DNA of 64,000 bases from Filosporella fistucella (taxonomy: Eukaryota; Ascomycota; Leotiomycetes; Helotiales): positions 434,001 through 498,000 of the forward strand of contig JAQJZZ010000008.1 in assembly GCA_030077755.1 (NCBI GenBank), written 5' to 3'. This document shows positions 35,266 through 46,444 of this stretch, in pieces. The translations under genes were made by a program, and so were the position numbers. The notes beneath the pieces are model-generated. The model saw only the letters and a program-made list of their open reading frames with translations, was not told the origin of the DNA and made no database searches. Each line of letters opens with the position of its first letter. Position 1 is the stretch's first letter.

Positions 35266-37011
35266 ATGGTATTTTCAGGACCCTCTGGGAAAGAAAAATC
35301 CTCGCCCAAAGGCTCCTCCTCGCGTGACGAGGCCAAAAAGAAGGTCAGATTTGCCTCATCTCCACTTTCTAGCATGGCGTTACCTGGGATACCCGGCCGA
35401 GAGTCTAAACCTGGGGAGAAAGAGAAGGATGGAAGGAGAGCGAAGGACGACAACAAAATGAAATCTAAGAACGAGGTTACTTCATCCAGAACAGACCGAG
35501 GGACCGCTGGAGCCACCTCAGTCTACTACATGCCTTCGAAGCTGGACGTCACCCAGAAGCCCAGTTCCTCCGGCAAGCGACCGTCGATTATGGACTCAAC
35601 CAAACCAGGCTCCTCAGGCAAGATGCCCTCGAATCTTGACGCCTCTCACAAGCCAGGCTTCTCAAACAAAGCCTCTTCGAATCTGGATCCTACTTACAAA
35701 CCAAGTTCTCCTGGCGCGCTTCTCTCGAAGCTGGACCGCAACAACACAGCCGGCTCACCTCGAATTTCCGTCAAAAGGGATACCAGCAAGGCGCCAGCCA
35801 CAAGCGCCAGGATTCCCAGCCTCAAGGAATCGACCAGAAAAGCAAGCTTGTCTAGGCCTCTTATGTCAAAAGTGGATTGTGAGAGCACTTCCTTGGTCCT
35901 GGACTACGAGGCCTCACGGCGTCCACCCAATGTCGTACCAGCTGAGAAAATCGATGTAAAACCCAGTAAACAGCCTATCGCATTTAAGACCGCTCCATCA
36001 AAGCCTATTGTAGCAAAGCCTTCCAACGCTTTGTCCCAGAAATCTTCTGCTCCAACATCTGCACGACTGAAATCTGTCATCCCCTCTTTCGCGCCTTCAG
36101 GAGTGAAGACAATATACCCTGAGAAGGATAAAAACATGGCCACACGACAGTTACATTACAATTCTCTACCATCAACGGAGAAAGCTAAGCAAGATACATG
36201 GGCACGCGAAATGTTGAAGAAGACGAGTTCCTGCCCTGCAGGTTTTCGTTGGATGAGACGTCAGGACGGGTACACTTGTGAGGGTAATGTTCATACCGTC
36301 ACTGATACGCTGTTAGCTGAAGGTAAAGGGGGCATGTTTGTCAACTTTGCTTGGGCTGCTAGACCATTGAAGCCTATCCGATTGGGCCCATACTACAGGT
36401 CAGATGAAAATTTCCCGAGAATTTTTATTAACTCTCAACCTAAGAAAATACCGCCGGACGTTTGGGCTTCAACGTCGGGTCCCCTCGACCTCGCTTTGTT
36501 GCTCCCCGAAAAAGACATGACGCCTGCAGATCATGAAGAAGCTGAGAATGAAGAGCATATGTTGCGGTCACTCGTGAATAGCAAAACTTTTGATATCAAA
36601 GACGGAAAACTCTTTCTGGATGGAAAGCGGCAAACATTCAACGATTTAATGAAAAACAAGTACCCTATATTAGTAAAAAGCTTGTTGGCAGCAACGCAAG
36701 CCGGAAGAGATATTCCTGATCCACATCCAGCATTGGGATCTTTCGGCCAAATTGATCCATTTCGAGAAGCGGAGCTTCGAAAGTTCTGGAAGCGAGCAGA
36801 AGAAAAGCTCATGGCTCAGCAAGGAATGGGCTCAGGCTTCCAACAAAACAATTCGGGTCCATCATCATTTAATCAACCCCAGCAACCATTCGGAAATACA
36901 CGCTTGACGGGTCGACTGTCACTAGTTCCATCCCAAGGGCTATTCGGTCTAGGCCAGCTGCCATTCGGAAACAGACAACAACAATTCCCTCAGATCGGGC
37001 CGTTCAGATGA
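35266..37011 (+). CDS. Hypothetical protein with Lys/Ser/Pro-rich repeat region
   Basis: 581 residues, no intron, no family recognised. The N-terminal 280 residues are basic, Ser/Pro/Lys-rich and predicted disordered. Residues about 91-160 contain four to five imperfect copies of a 15-16-residue unit resembling PSxLDxTxKPxSSGK. The second half looks folded: CPAGFRWMRRQDGYTCEGNVH (about 325-345) has a paired-Cys pattern, then FAWAARPLKPIRLGPYYR, and a helical part (MLRSLVNSKTF to FWKRAEEKLMAQ). The tail is Gln/Gly/Phe-rich with several PFGN repeats. A fungal protein of unknown function; nuclear location is possible from its basic character, but this is inference. Confidence 0.7.
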   Translation: MVFSGPSGKEKSSPKGSSSRDEAKKKVRFASSPLSSMALPGIPGRESKPGEKEKDGRRAKDDNKMKSKNEVTSSRTDRGTAGATSVYYMPSKLDVTQKPSSSGKRPSIMDSTKPGSSGKMPSNLDASHKPGFSNKASSNLDPTYKPSSPGALLSKLDRNNTAGSPRISVKRDTSKAPATSARIPSLKESTRKASLSRPLMSKVDCESTSLVLDYEASRRPPNVVPAEKIDVKPSKQPIAFKTAPSKPIVAKPSNALSQKSSAPTSARLKSVIPSFAPSGVKTIYPEKDKNMATRQLHYNSLPSTEKAKQDTWAREMLKKTSSCPAGFRWMRRQDGYTCEGNVHTVTDTLLAEGKGGMFVNFAWAARPLKPIRLGPYYRSDENFPRIFINSQPKKIPPDVWASTSGPLDLALLLPEKDMTPADHEEAENEEHMLRSLVNSKTFDIKDGKLFLDGKRQTFNDLMKNKYPILVKSLLAATQAGRDIPDPHPALGSFGQIDPFREAELRKFWKRAEEKLMAQQGMGSGFQQNNSGPSSFNQPQQPFGNTRLTGRLSLVPSQGLFGLGQLPFGNRQQQFPQIGPFR

Positions 37012-38377
37012 TCTTGAAATACTATCCATTCAACCAAAGCTTTGAAACTCGATAGTAGTTATTCCACGGCTTTAGCCATTTGTGGTCTGTTACTCATGGT
37101 GGGGCATATTCGGACCATGTACTTGTACATTAGCATTAGACATAAAATATTCACTCTTACAAGATATCTATTTAAAATGTTCTATTCTCAATCAGCACAT
37201 CCATATAGAAAATTTTCTGAATCAGTAAGCGTGAAACTTGGCAAATGGGCCTTATGTCAAGTTTGTAGAAGCACATTACTCCTACACCTGAGTCATTTTG
37301 TTCCTGCTCTGCCGTTGCACACTAGCAACAAGTGAATTTAATGGGACATAACAGCTCTGTTACATGGGGAATTTCTACCCTAAGTTGAATTAAAAGTCTC
37401 AGGTGATTCAAAGCAATATCAACCTTATCCAACAAGGTAATATTCATCTTGACGGTAATATCTCAATCCGCATCAAGGTTCCACTAACATGAATCGATAA
37501 CATGGGAATTAGGACAGTAGATTTCAATCCTCAAGATATGGCACGTCATGAGAAAGTAGAAACAATCTCACAAAGAGTGAGGCACGGCAACAATATTGAG
37601 AAATTAGTTGTCGAGCTATATAATATTTGGTTCCTTTGACGCCTCCCCCTTTCTGATTGGGATATCAACAAAATAGACTAATGACATGAGAGTAGAATAA
37701 CAAATTCGATAGTTCAAAATTAGGTATATCGTAAGATGGTGGATGTACTTGATGAAGTGAAAGGGATGAGAATGATAGTGAGAAGCACCGACTATAGCTA
37801 TACATCATTCGTGCTATGTCAAACTTATACATGCCCAACTCCACTGCAGCTATCTGAATATTCTGATATTATTGAAACAATTCAAAAAATTTCACAAATA
37901 TGAACCAGACGCACAAGTGCCTCTATGACGCGGAGAAAGAAATATGTTAAATAGTAAACATAATATGCCGGATCGTGTAAAATCAATAATCATTTATAAT
38001 TACTCTATCTACTGAAAGGCGAAGAGAAATTCCAATCATGCCAATGCAGAAAGTATCTCGAGCACTTCAAGGACATTCACGATGAGGATAAAGGACAGGG
38101 AAATAGCCAGGTTTCAGCTGATTCTTCCAAACCCACATTGTTCAGAGTGTTGTATTTACACTGACAGGTACCTATGTAGCAATAATTAACGCGCAAAATC
38201 TATGAGTTCGCATAAAGCTCTCGCTCTCGCTAGATCAAGGATTTGCAATTGGACTTCAGTGATTCTTCCCGCCTACATTAGAACCGTATGCTGTACCAGA
38301 AAAAATGCCAAGAGCATAGCGCAATGAAACCGTCTACCAGTCTACATCATACCCTTTTGATCCGCTCCAGAGGCTCA
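37012..38377. other. Gene-free AT-rich region
   Basis: 1.37 kb between converging genes. AT-rich, with short overlapping ORFs only. No repeat or element boundary noticed. Confidence 0.4.
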
Positions 38378-39774
38378 TCATTGTTCAGTCCCCTGAAGTA
38401 TATCTTCGCAATTGGCGTCAAATCGTAGATTCCATAGTCTAAGACTCGACATGAACTTCTCCGTTGCCTCAAGCTGTTCGTCCCTGCCGAATAGCGAATC
38501 GATGAACTCATTACATTCATCCTTGCTCGCGCACATTCGTTGCTGCCGAGTCTGTTCCGACTGGATTTCTGATACGCAAGGTCTTTCCTTAGGGACCTCT
38601 TGTCCTTCCAAAGGACTTTCTCTTTTGGCGCAAGGGGTGACGTCAATGGTGCTGTCTGAATTATATTTGATTGGATCCAGAGTAGGAGTAGCCGTTGTTG
38701 ATAAGCTAGTGATTTGAGGCTGTAAAACTATCTCCCGCTTCGCCTCGAGCTCGGATTGGACCGTTTCTTGAGTGCCACCAACACCTGGCTCTAGATGGGA
38801 CTTGACACCCTCAGGCTTGGGTGTTTTCTCACGCGATTGACATAACTTGAGAACCTTCCTCAATTTATTGAAAACTCTTTCTCCAGACTCGATGAAGTCC
38901 TCGACCATCTCTTTGTAATCACACTTGCGAATCCGGGGAAGACATTCCTTCGACCGTCCGATCTTGCCTGCTAGTTGAATGAGGAGTAGCCATAGATCAC
39001 CAGCCATATCTGCAATCGGAGTTGATGGCCCATTGCGATACAGCGTCCACTCGTAAATCCATCTTCCAAGTGAGTTGGCATCAAATACGGAGCCAAAAAT
39101 TATGAAGGGTTCTTCAGATGGATCCCAACGATGAAGGTCCGACCCAGGGGGGATTTTATGCTTTCGAGCATCGCTATCAGTTGCCTTTGAACCTGGCGGC
39201 AACTTCTTTGGTTGTGTAATACGTCGCTCGGGTGACGGCCGTTGTGGAATTGAGAAACGTGTCTGCTGTCTCACTGGTGTTGTTCTGAAAGTACCATCTC
39301 CATCATCAGAATTTAACACACTGTAGAAGCTTCGAGATGTACGATATTCGGAAGTTCTGTAGGCTTGGGAGCTCGGGTCATCATTAATAGAAGAGCGATG
39401 TACTTCATATACATTATGCTCATAAGCATCCAGTCCAGAGTCTTCTCGCGATGATTGGGGGAAGATGCGCCGGTGTGAGGTCGCATACCCGCTGCTGGAT
39501 GTATATTTGAGTGAATATGATCCTCTTAGCTTCTTCGGTAAGTATCGCGATCTGTGTCTTGATTGGCGTTCTGAAACGTGAGTATAATCTATTGCAGGGT
39601 GATATTTAGCTGGGGATGATTGATCGGATTCGGAACCTGAATCCACGGCTACACGATCCATGAATAAAGAGGTTTTAGATTCGTGTCCCACTGATTCGGA
39701 GTTAACAGACACAATTTTCACAGGTTCGAGTTTGGGCGCCTTTGACGGGATGAAGTTCATCTCAACTTCAACTA

Positions 39775-39863
39775 ATCGTTCGGCTAGCACCCTTACACCC
39801 ACTACTAATCCCAGTATTGGGTGAGGGTAAGCAATGCGCGAAACGCCAGCAATACGCGAAATT
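39775..39863 (+). repeat. Left terminal inverted repeat
   Basis: 89 bp, matched by the reverse complement of 41652-41740. The outermost bases abut the TA duplication. Confidence 0.92.
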
Positions 39864-40439
39864 TATATGGGAAAACTGATTAAAATACGTAAAACTACAT
39901 TAACACCGGCTGGCAAAGGCTAAATTTGCCAGAATATAAGAGGTTATTATATAAGGAAGGATATACTCGAGCCAAATTGCTCCAAGCTCTACGGTATGGC
40001 GCCTATAATCGCTTTTCTCTCATATTAACTACCCTCTTCTCGTCTTCCTCGTTAGCTTATATTTAACGACGCGCTTAAAACCCATAGATTTCACCATATT
40101 TTTATACGACTATGCCCTTAGCTCTCTGCCTTTTACTTCGAGCCTCTTTAAAAGAATTGTCGGCGGCTAGAAGCTCGGTAGAGAGCCCTCCTTATACGAG
40201 AAGTTTATTTATGCCCTTCTTAGTCTTCTCTATCACTCGAATTACAATTGGTATAAAAGGGAGCCCACTCTTAATACGAGATTCGATATATTTGGAGCCT
40301 CTTTAACGTTATATAAGAGTCTTTGGCGTCGTAAACTCGTCCCATGGTCGTGGAGGTGGAGTTGCAAAAGCAGGCTCGGAATTAGAGGATTTAGGCGAAG
40401 GCGAGAGTAAAGTCGTAATATTATCGTCTTATAGCCCTC

Positions 40440-41598
40440 TAAAATCCCTCATTTTATCAAGTATAATAGATGGATTATATGATATGAGGCCAGTTTTTCA
40501 AAAGGCAAAGCGGCACATCTTTTCCGTAAACGTCTTATTCGAGAATCGCTAAAAGAAGGAGAAGAAGTCGGTCTTTAAAATCGTCTTTACGCCATAGAAG
40601 ACTTCGTCTCGAATACAATTCTTAAAGTTATGCTTATAGGCTTAAAAAACACCTACGTCGAGAGGCTATGTAAGGTGAGTTAAATGGGCAGGTAATTAAA
40701 ATAGTCGAATGCGATTAAGCCAATAAAAATCGACAAAATCCTGCGTTATATGCGAGCTATAGCCGTTAAAAATTAGCATTCGATACGTCCCTCTTACTCG
40801 ATTCTTAGTATATTTATCGAAGTGCTCGAGCCACTTTAAAGTGAGTTTATCGTTTATAAAGCCAGAATTAGAGCGTGCAAATAGGGTATTACCATCGATA
40901 TTATTATCAAAGTATTTCCGCAAATGGAACGCGCCTTTAAAAATCACCATTGGAGGGACGTGGTGGCCAGTAGCTAAAATACACTCGATAATAGTAACTA
41001 GCTCTCTATTCTCAGGATTATCGACAAAAACTGACTTTATATTCAAAGGAACGATTACTGTGCCGCCTACAGTTACGCCAATTTGATAGCCCATCTCGTC
41101 GAAATTATAAATATCATCGTCTAGAATCGAGTACTTGTCTTTACACCTTCAAAAGTCTACGAAATAAGCTTTAATATCAGATCTCTTATGTGCTCCTCGT
41201 CGAGAAGCAGATAATGGCTTTTCCTTAAGGGTTTTAAGCCATTGTGTATTGCGCGTAAGCCAGGCCTTTACCCATCTTCTTAAAATATTAGCATCCTAAC
41301 CTTAAAGCCGTAAAATCGAGTTTGCAGCAATTACGGCAGCGTCTATTCCTGCAGAGCGGCCGAGATTATAGCACATTAGCAGGTAATCCTTTAGAATCGT
41401 ATCTTCGACTATATTTAGCTTCCTATTATGCCCTCCTCGAGAGTTGGAGGCTGGAGTACCGCGAAGGCGTCGCCATAATCGATGGTAGGAATAGCGCGTT
41501 TGCCGCGTGGCTACTAATAAAGAAAGCTGTGGATTGGCAAGAATGAGGGCTATAGCTGCCTGGACCTTTTCCTCTTCGTGTTCCGCATTGGACGGCAT
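40440..41598 (-). pseudogene. Degenerate pogo-type transposase
   Basis: Begins at 41598 with MPSNAEHEEEKVQAAIALIL and a helix-turn-helix DNA-binding region (TRQTRYSYHRLWRRLRG), as in Psq/CENP-B-type transposases. Stops occur after NSILRL at about 41300 and again two codons later, explained by CAA-to-TAA and CAG-to-TAG change; a TGA precedes RCKDKYSILD. The DDE core follows (DIYNFDEMGYQIG with the first Asp, then TGHHVPPMVIFKG and LTLKWLEHFDKYT). The second catalytic Asp of the usual DGHxSH motif is Asn here (IFNGYSSHI). More stops follow 40696. The C-to-T pattern fits repeat-induced point mutation. It cannot encode an active enzyme. Confidence 0.85.
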
Positions 41599-41651
41599 TT
41601 CTAAGGGCTAAAATCACTAAGAAAGTGGTGCTGGTGGATGATAATTTATAG

Positions 41652-41740
41652 AATTTCGCGTATTGCTGGCGTTTCGCGCATTGCTTACCCTCACCCAATA
41701 CTGGGATTAGTAGTGGGTGTAAGGGTGCTAGCCGAACGAT
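41652..41740 (-). repeat. Right terminal inverted repeat
   Basis: 89 bp, inverted copy of 39775-39863, followed by TA at 41741-41742. Confidence 0.92.
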
Positions 41741-43099
41741 TACAATGACCCTTTTGAAAACGGACATATCTACCTGGACATTGTCGGGGGTATTAGGATT
41801 TATGGCTTTTGACAAGACGTTTTTAGTCCTTGCCCTGTCAGACTGCAAGGGAGGATCTTCAGAGTCGCTCAAATTTGCATCCGGGATGTCGAATGCTGGC
41901 ATGGCTTCATCCTCATTGATATCTAAGATTTCTACTCTTCTTTGATGCGACTTTCCACAATTGTCATTCTGACAAGGTATCAGTCCTTTCTGAGATTGCT
42001 TCAACACGATGTGACAATATGGACAAAAGAAACGCTTTCGCCTTGATGCCCGTTTTCGAAACAATAAACCCATGTTAATGTGTTGGTCTGGCAAAAGAGC
42101 GATCGACCATGGAGTAGATCTCTTTATCTCTGCGTTTGTCTTCTGGTCCTGGAAGATGTAGTCCTTTTTAGCCACTTTTTCATGTCCTGGAAGATCCCTA
42201 AAGATGATTTCGATCATGGCATCTAAATTTTCCCAAGAATTAATGCACACTAGATCATGTTGAGTCTGGCGACCTAGTGCGTCTTCTAGAACAAAGGTTC
42301 GAAAGAGAGTCTTGTCGGCTCGGCTCAAAAGTATAGTTTCAATTCGCTGTACACCGCTGAGAGTTGTTCCGGTTGCGAAAAATATCTGCGACACTCTTTC
42401 CTTGAGTTCAAATAGGCAATTCCCCAACCACCCAAGCCTAAGCTCTTCAGGTATATTTCTTGTTGCAGCAATGACTTGCGTATTCCCTTCATCGATCTTT
42501 TCTTGAAGCTGTGCTGCTGAGATCGCCTGAGCTTGCGCATTCAAATCGATTTTGTTTTCGACTAAATTAAGCTTGGAATCGATAGTTTCGGCAGCAATTC
42601 GATGTAAGTTCCTGCACAGGAGAAGGTCAATACATTGTCAAATTGTACAGAAAACTACTCACAGGTTGGCAAGGCCGAACAGCATATTCAAGGTTGAGAC
42701 ATGCTGCCCCAATTCTGCTCTGAACCTGGCTAACTCTGGTTTCTTTTCCATGTGCCACCTCACCTTCCGCGTCACATCAGCGCAGACATTCGTTTCATTC
42801 CCAACCCCCAAACTGTGGTCAAACTTTACAATCTGCTGCGAGAAAGCCTTGATACATCTTTGGCAATCGTCTGCCGTCCGCTGTGTCGATGTGAAGATCG
42901 CATTCAATGCCGGATCATCGCGCCGGGCTTGTAGCAATTGTTGGTGGCATTTCAGTGCCTCTTCCAGTCCTTTCAATTCGCGCTTTGCCTCTTGGTATTC
43001 TGCAGCGGAACCTCTGCAGCCATCGAGAGCGGCTACAAAGCCTCGCACGATGTTCAAAAGTGCGATAACATCACCTACGCCCCCGATACCCACAGGCAT

Positions 43100-43586
43100 G
43101 GTCGTCAGCTTTGGTTACCCATTAGTGATGGAGATATCTGTTTGTCGGCAGACAAGTTGAACATCGTCCTAAGAACAAATTTAGTCGTCATTCGGCGCTT
43201 CTAGTGAGGCTGACTGTTGGGCTCGCGATACTGTAGCAGGTGATACGACTCCCGATGATAGGTCTGGTTGTTGCTTGAATTGATCTGTACAGACGAAGAC
43301 TGACTATGTCCACCCTTGGTCGCTTCTGCCCATGAACGCGAGGCAGATTACGATGCTTGAATCTGCCAAGCATCAAAAGTCTCTTTATCTCCAGGGGTAA
43401 AATCGATATCGAGCTGCTGCCTGGCTACCCCGCCAATTCCAACATCCAACTTTCAAGGATATGTAGTAAGCAGAGGCACAGCACCAACATTATTTCAACT
43501 TTCCTTCCTGATTTCCGTTCCTGCATTGTGAAAGAACCAAATAATTAATTCGAGAATCTATTTCTAACGACAAAAAGTCAATCAAG
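43100..43586. promoter_or_regulatory. Divergent region between the split gene and the ankyrin gene
   Basis: 487 bp between opposing starts; both promoters must lie here. No TATA box recognised. Confidence 0.4.
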
Positions 43587-44267
43587 ATGGGCTGTTGCTG
43601 CAGTTGTCAAAACGATGCTCATGCACGTGGTCAATGGCAAGCACAACAAGAAGATCTCGTGGCGAGAAGCTCAATCGGTGCACCTCGTATGTTTTTCTTC
43701 ATCAGCTCAATCCCCAATTCCAGCAATTACTAAAACGATACCAGCTCCTTACGAAGAAGCATCATCTTTGAAAATTCAAGAAAGCGATGATGTGATCAGC
43801 ACACAAACGCCTCCTGTCTTTCCAAAAGATACCAAGATCCTTCCTACCAGAATTGGCGTGAGGTCAGCAGATCATAGACTCTATTGCGCTGCTGCGGGGG
43901 GACATATCGAGGAGGTCAAGAGACTTCTGGAGAGCGGGTTTAATCCTTCGGAAAGGACCTATTGTGATTGGTGTCCTCTTGTGGGTTTATTTCTTTCTCC
44001 CCATTTCCTCCCACAAAAATCACACCTAACAAATCCCAGCACTGGGCAGCTAACAACGACCTCACCCATGGTATTGAGATCGTGAAACTACTAGTACAGT
44101 ACGGAGCAGATGTAAATCAGGTATCTGACACTGGGAAAACTCCTTTGGATATGGCGAGAGAGGCGAAGAAAAGTGAGATTGGGGTGTTTTTGGAGAGGTG
44201 TGGTGGAAAGACTGGGGATGAGGTTCGGAGAGGAGGGAATGAGTGGTTGTGGAGTGAGAGTGCTTGA
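43587..44267 (+). CDS. Small ankyrin-repeat protein with lipidation-type N-terminus
   Basis: 187 residues in three exons: 43587-43686, 43745-43980 and 44040-44267. The introns (58 and 59 nt) have GTATGT/ACCAG and GTGGGT/CCCAG ends and keep phase. The N-terminus MGCCCSCQND has Gly2 plus clustered cysteines, as in N-myristoylated and palmitoylated membrane-tethered proteins. The C-terminal half holds about two and a half ankyrin repeats: RLYCAAAGGHIEEVKRLLESGFNP, then PLHWAANNDLTHGIEIVKLLVQYGADVN, then DTGKTPLDMAREAKKSEIGVFLE. No enzymatic domain is present, so an adaptor role at membranes is likely. It is divergent from the split multidomain gene, which may be functionally linked or simply adjacent. 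Confidence 0.85.
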
Positions 44268-44630
44268 GGGGTGAGCTTGATATGACAGCAATTGGTTAGG
44301 GCCACAGGAAAGTACGGATTATTTCGGGTATATATGTATACTGGTTCTGATGTAGGCTTAGTTTTAGATATTGGTGATTATAATATTTAGAATCGCTGTA
44401 ATTGTTTTTCGTACATACATCGTCATAAATTCTGCTGCTCTTCTCATTCCTTCAATATTGGCAAGCAAGCACAAGCACTGTTCATCCCTGACCCCACATT
44501 ACATTGACAAGTATTCTTCGCATATCCAGATTGAACAATTGACGAATCTTCAGACGTGAGCGATTAGACTATTTCATATATCTTCTCATTATTTTATTTT
44601 ATATACATCCTCCCAACCACCTCATCTTCT
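44268..44630. other. Convergent 3' intergenic region
   Basis: 363 bp, AT-rich. It contains a stretch similar in sense to the 3' end of the next gene (ATTCTGCTGCTC..AAGCACAAGCACTG near 44428-44480 resembles AAACAACCACAAGCACTACT near 44650), which may be a small duplication. Confidence 0.35.
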
Positions 44631-46444
44631 CTATACCTTCAATGTCGGCAAACAACCACAAGCACTACTAACTCTCGACACAATGTTCCCCTGGCAAGCA
44701 CTCTTCGCATAGTCAGGCACAACATCCACTTCCTTCACCAACGTAGCCGTAAACCCACTACAGAACTTCTGGCTCTCTAGCAGCCGCCCATCAATAGAGT
44801 TAGCTCTCATAGCTCTAAGACAATTATCTGCATTGCAAACAGGAGGCTTAGGGCATGTCTTGCTCGTCATCTTGAGCACAAATGCACCTCTCTCAATGGT
44901 ATTAACGAAAATATATCCGGACTTGAAGAAGGCATATGAAGACCATGTTCCGACAAACTCAACGATACCACCTCCGGGCGCGGCGTCATCTTCGGGGAAG
45001 ATATCGAAGAATGCTGCTTCGCAGACACCTGCTCCTGTGGGATCACTGGGGATAGAAGACACGTCCAGAACGCGGAAACCGGCGCCGTAGTGCGATTGAT
45101 AGTTCAAACCATCAATGACATATTGGTTGTGATCAATAGACTTGGTCTTGGACTTGTAGAAACCAGTTTGCTTCGGGCTTTCGAGAGAGCGGATATCCCA
45201 GATAAATGTCACGGGATATCCATCACCTCCTGGTCCGCGGCCACGCTGCTCATCGAGCTCATCGTCTAGGACGAGGTATTCTTGGTTCATGACATCCAGA
45301 ACCCAGCCTTGATGAGTGTATGAAGCGCCTTCGTATGAGGTTCTGGAAATGATGGTTGTGGCTGTCTTATCTGTGACATCGTAGATTGTGAGAGTATCTT
45401 CATTATATCCATAACAGATATCTCGTCCTTGATATTTCTTGTCTGGGCCACGGTAGACAAGACATTGAGCGTCGTGGACATAGCCGTCTTGGGCTGCGCA
45501 GCCTGGAGTAGTGGGGGCAGATGGATCAGAGAGATCGATGAAGATGAGACCAGCTGCGCAAGAAGAGTTGCGTGGTGCGGCTCCGACGGAGACAGCGTAG
45601 CCTAGCTCCTCGTTCACGACGACGTTGTGGGTGCGGCCAACTGGAAGCTGGTTGAAGTGACCTGTCAGATCTGCCTTGGCATCGAAGAGAACTGGGCTTG
45701 CGGGGTCAATGGCAAGAAGCTTTGATTTCATTAGCACCACTCCTTCTTTCTCATAGAAATCATGAACATACCTTCTTCATATCAAAGATTTGAATCCCGT
45801 GACCAACGGCTTCACTACCAATAATCATATAATGCTTATACGATCTAATCTCTCTCCAAATAGAAGGGACAGAATACTGCGGCAAACGTCCCAGATACAC
45901 CATCTTGCCTTGCTTGTTGATCTCCACAAACGCAGTGCCGTCTTGTTGGCCGATAGCCACGAATTCGCGACCGTCGTCGGAAGTCCATCCCCAAGAAGAA
46001 GAACCCTCGCCTGTGCTTTGGAGATCGGCGTGGCTGAGGAAATGGTAGAGATCCATCTATTTAAAAATGTAAGATTATGATGATTGGGAGTAAGAGAGGG
46101 GTAAGCTTACGTTACTACATCTGAATGTATTATTCTGATCACCTACAATCGCCTCCGCGAATCCGTTCTTGCATGCTGTGTATCCGAGACTAGGGTATTG
46201 AGAAGATTCCATCAAGCCAGCTGCTCGCTCGGCATCCCATGTGTTCTATTTATCACATTAGCTGTTGCCAAACCTCTTCATGACCGAAGAAATGGAAACA
46301 TACCTTCTTCATAGCCATAATTTGCTCATGCACAAGTCCATTATCATACCGTTCCGCAGCCAACGCATCATTAGGAGCGATCTCCTTTGCGAAGACAGAA
46401 CAAGCGAATAGGGCTGCAGCGCCCAAGGTCTTTGATAGAACCAT
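44631..46444 (-). CDS. Secreted LVIVD / choice-of-anchor B type beta-propeller-like protein
   Basis: 549-residue secreted protein in four exons: 46444-46304, 46245-46111, 46056-45772 and 45719-44631; all introns are phase 0. The signal peptide is MVLSKTLGAAALFACSVFAKE. The body has LVIVD-type propeller repeats (GIQIFDMKK, GLIFIDLSDPSAP, TIYDVTDK, TFIWDIRSLESPKQ, GFRVLDVSSIP), each a strand pattern ending IxDI/VxD. Fungal relatives are annotated as choice-of-anchor B proteins without known enzyme activity. Cysteines in GYTACKNG, FRCSN and the tail CPKPPVCNADNC, CQGN, CGCLP probably form disulphides. A TATA box lies 80 bp upstream. The function is unknown; a cell-surface or extracellular role is the safest reading. 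Confidence 0.82.

Larger units (their letters stand above)
39775..41740 (-). mobile_element. Fot1/pogo-type DNA transposon, 1,966 bp, degenerate
   Basis: Near-perfect 89-bp terminal inverted repeats (39775-39863 and 41652-41740) begin ATCGTTCGGCTAGCACCC and end GCGAAATT. TA duplications flank them at 39773-39774 and 41741-41742. Each repeat contains a hairpin-forming sequence (CACCCACTACT paired with AGTATTGGGTG). The single gene inside is on the minus strand. Intact repeats and exact TA duplication indicate a fairly recent insertion or one protected from repeat loss. TA target, size and DDE_1-type transposase place it in the Tc1/mariner superfamily, Fot1/pogo branch. Confidence 0.92.
38378..43099 (-). 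pseudogene. Multidomain protein gene split by a transposon
   Basis: The gene starts at 43099 (MPVGIGGVGDVIALLN). Exon 1 is 43099-42663, the intron 42662-42612 (GTGAGT..GTGCAG), and exon 2 starts at 42611. Coding continues to 41743, is interrupted by the element at 39775-41740, and resumes at 39772 to a stop at 38378. Without the element and one TA, 900 residues would be encoded. The order is an alpha-helical N-terminal domain (1-146) like those fronting fungal STAND/NLR proteins, a ubiquitin-like region (FVLEDALGRQTQH to MGLLFRKRA), a zinc ribbon-like CPYC..CQNDNC pair, a long disordered part, and a C-terminal helical module (WDPSEEPFIIFGSVFDANSLGRWIYEW, with IADMAGDLWLLLIQLAGKI). As found, the N-terminal part ends at a stop inside the element. 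Confidence 0.8.
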
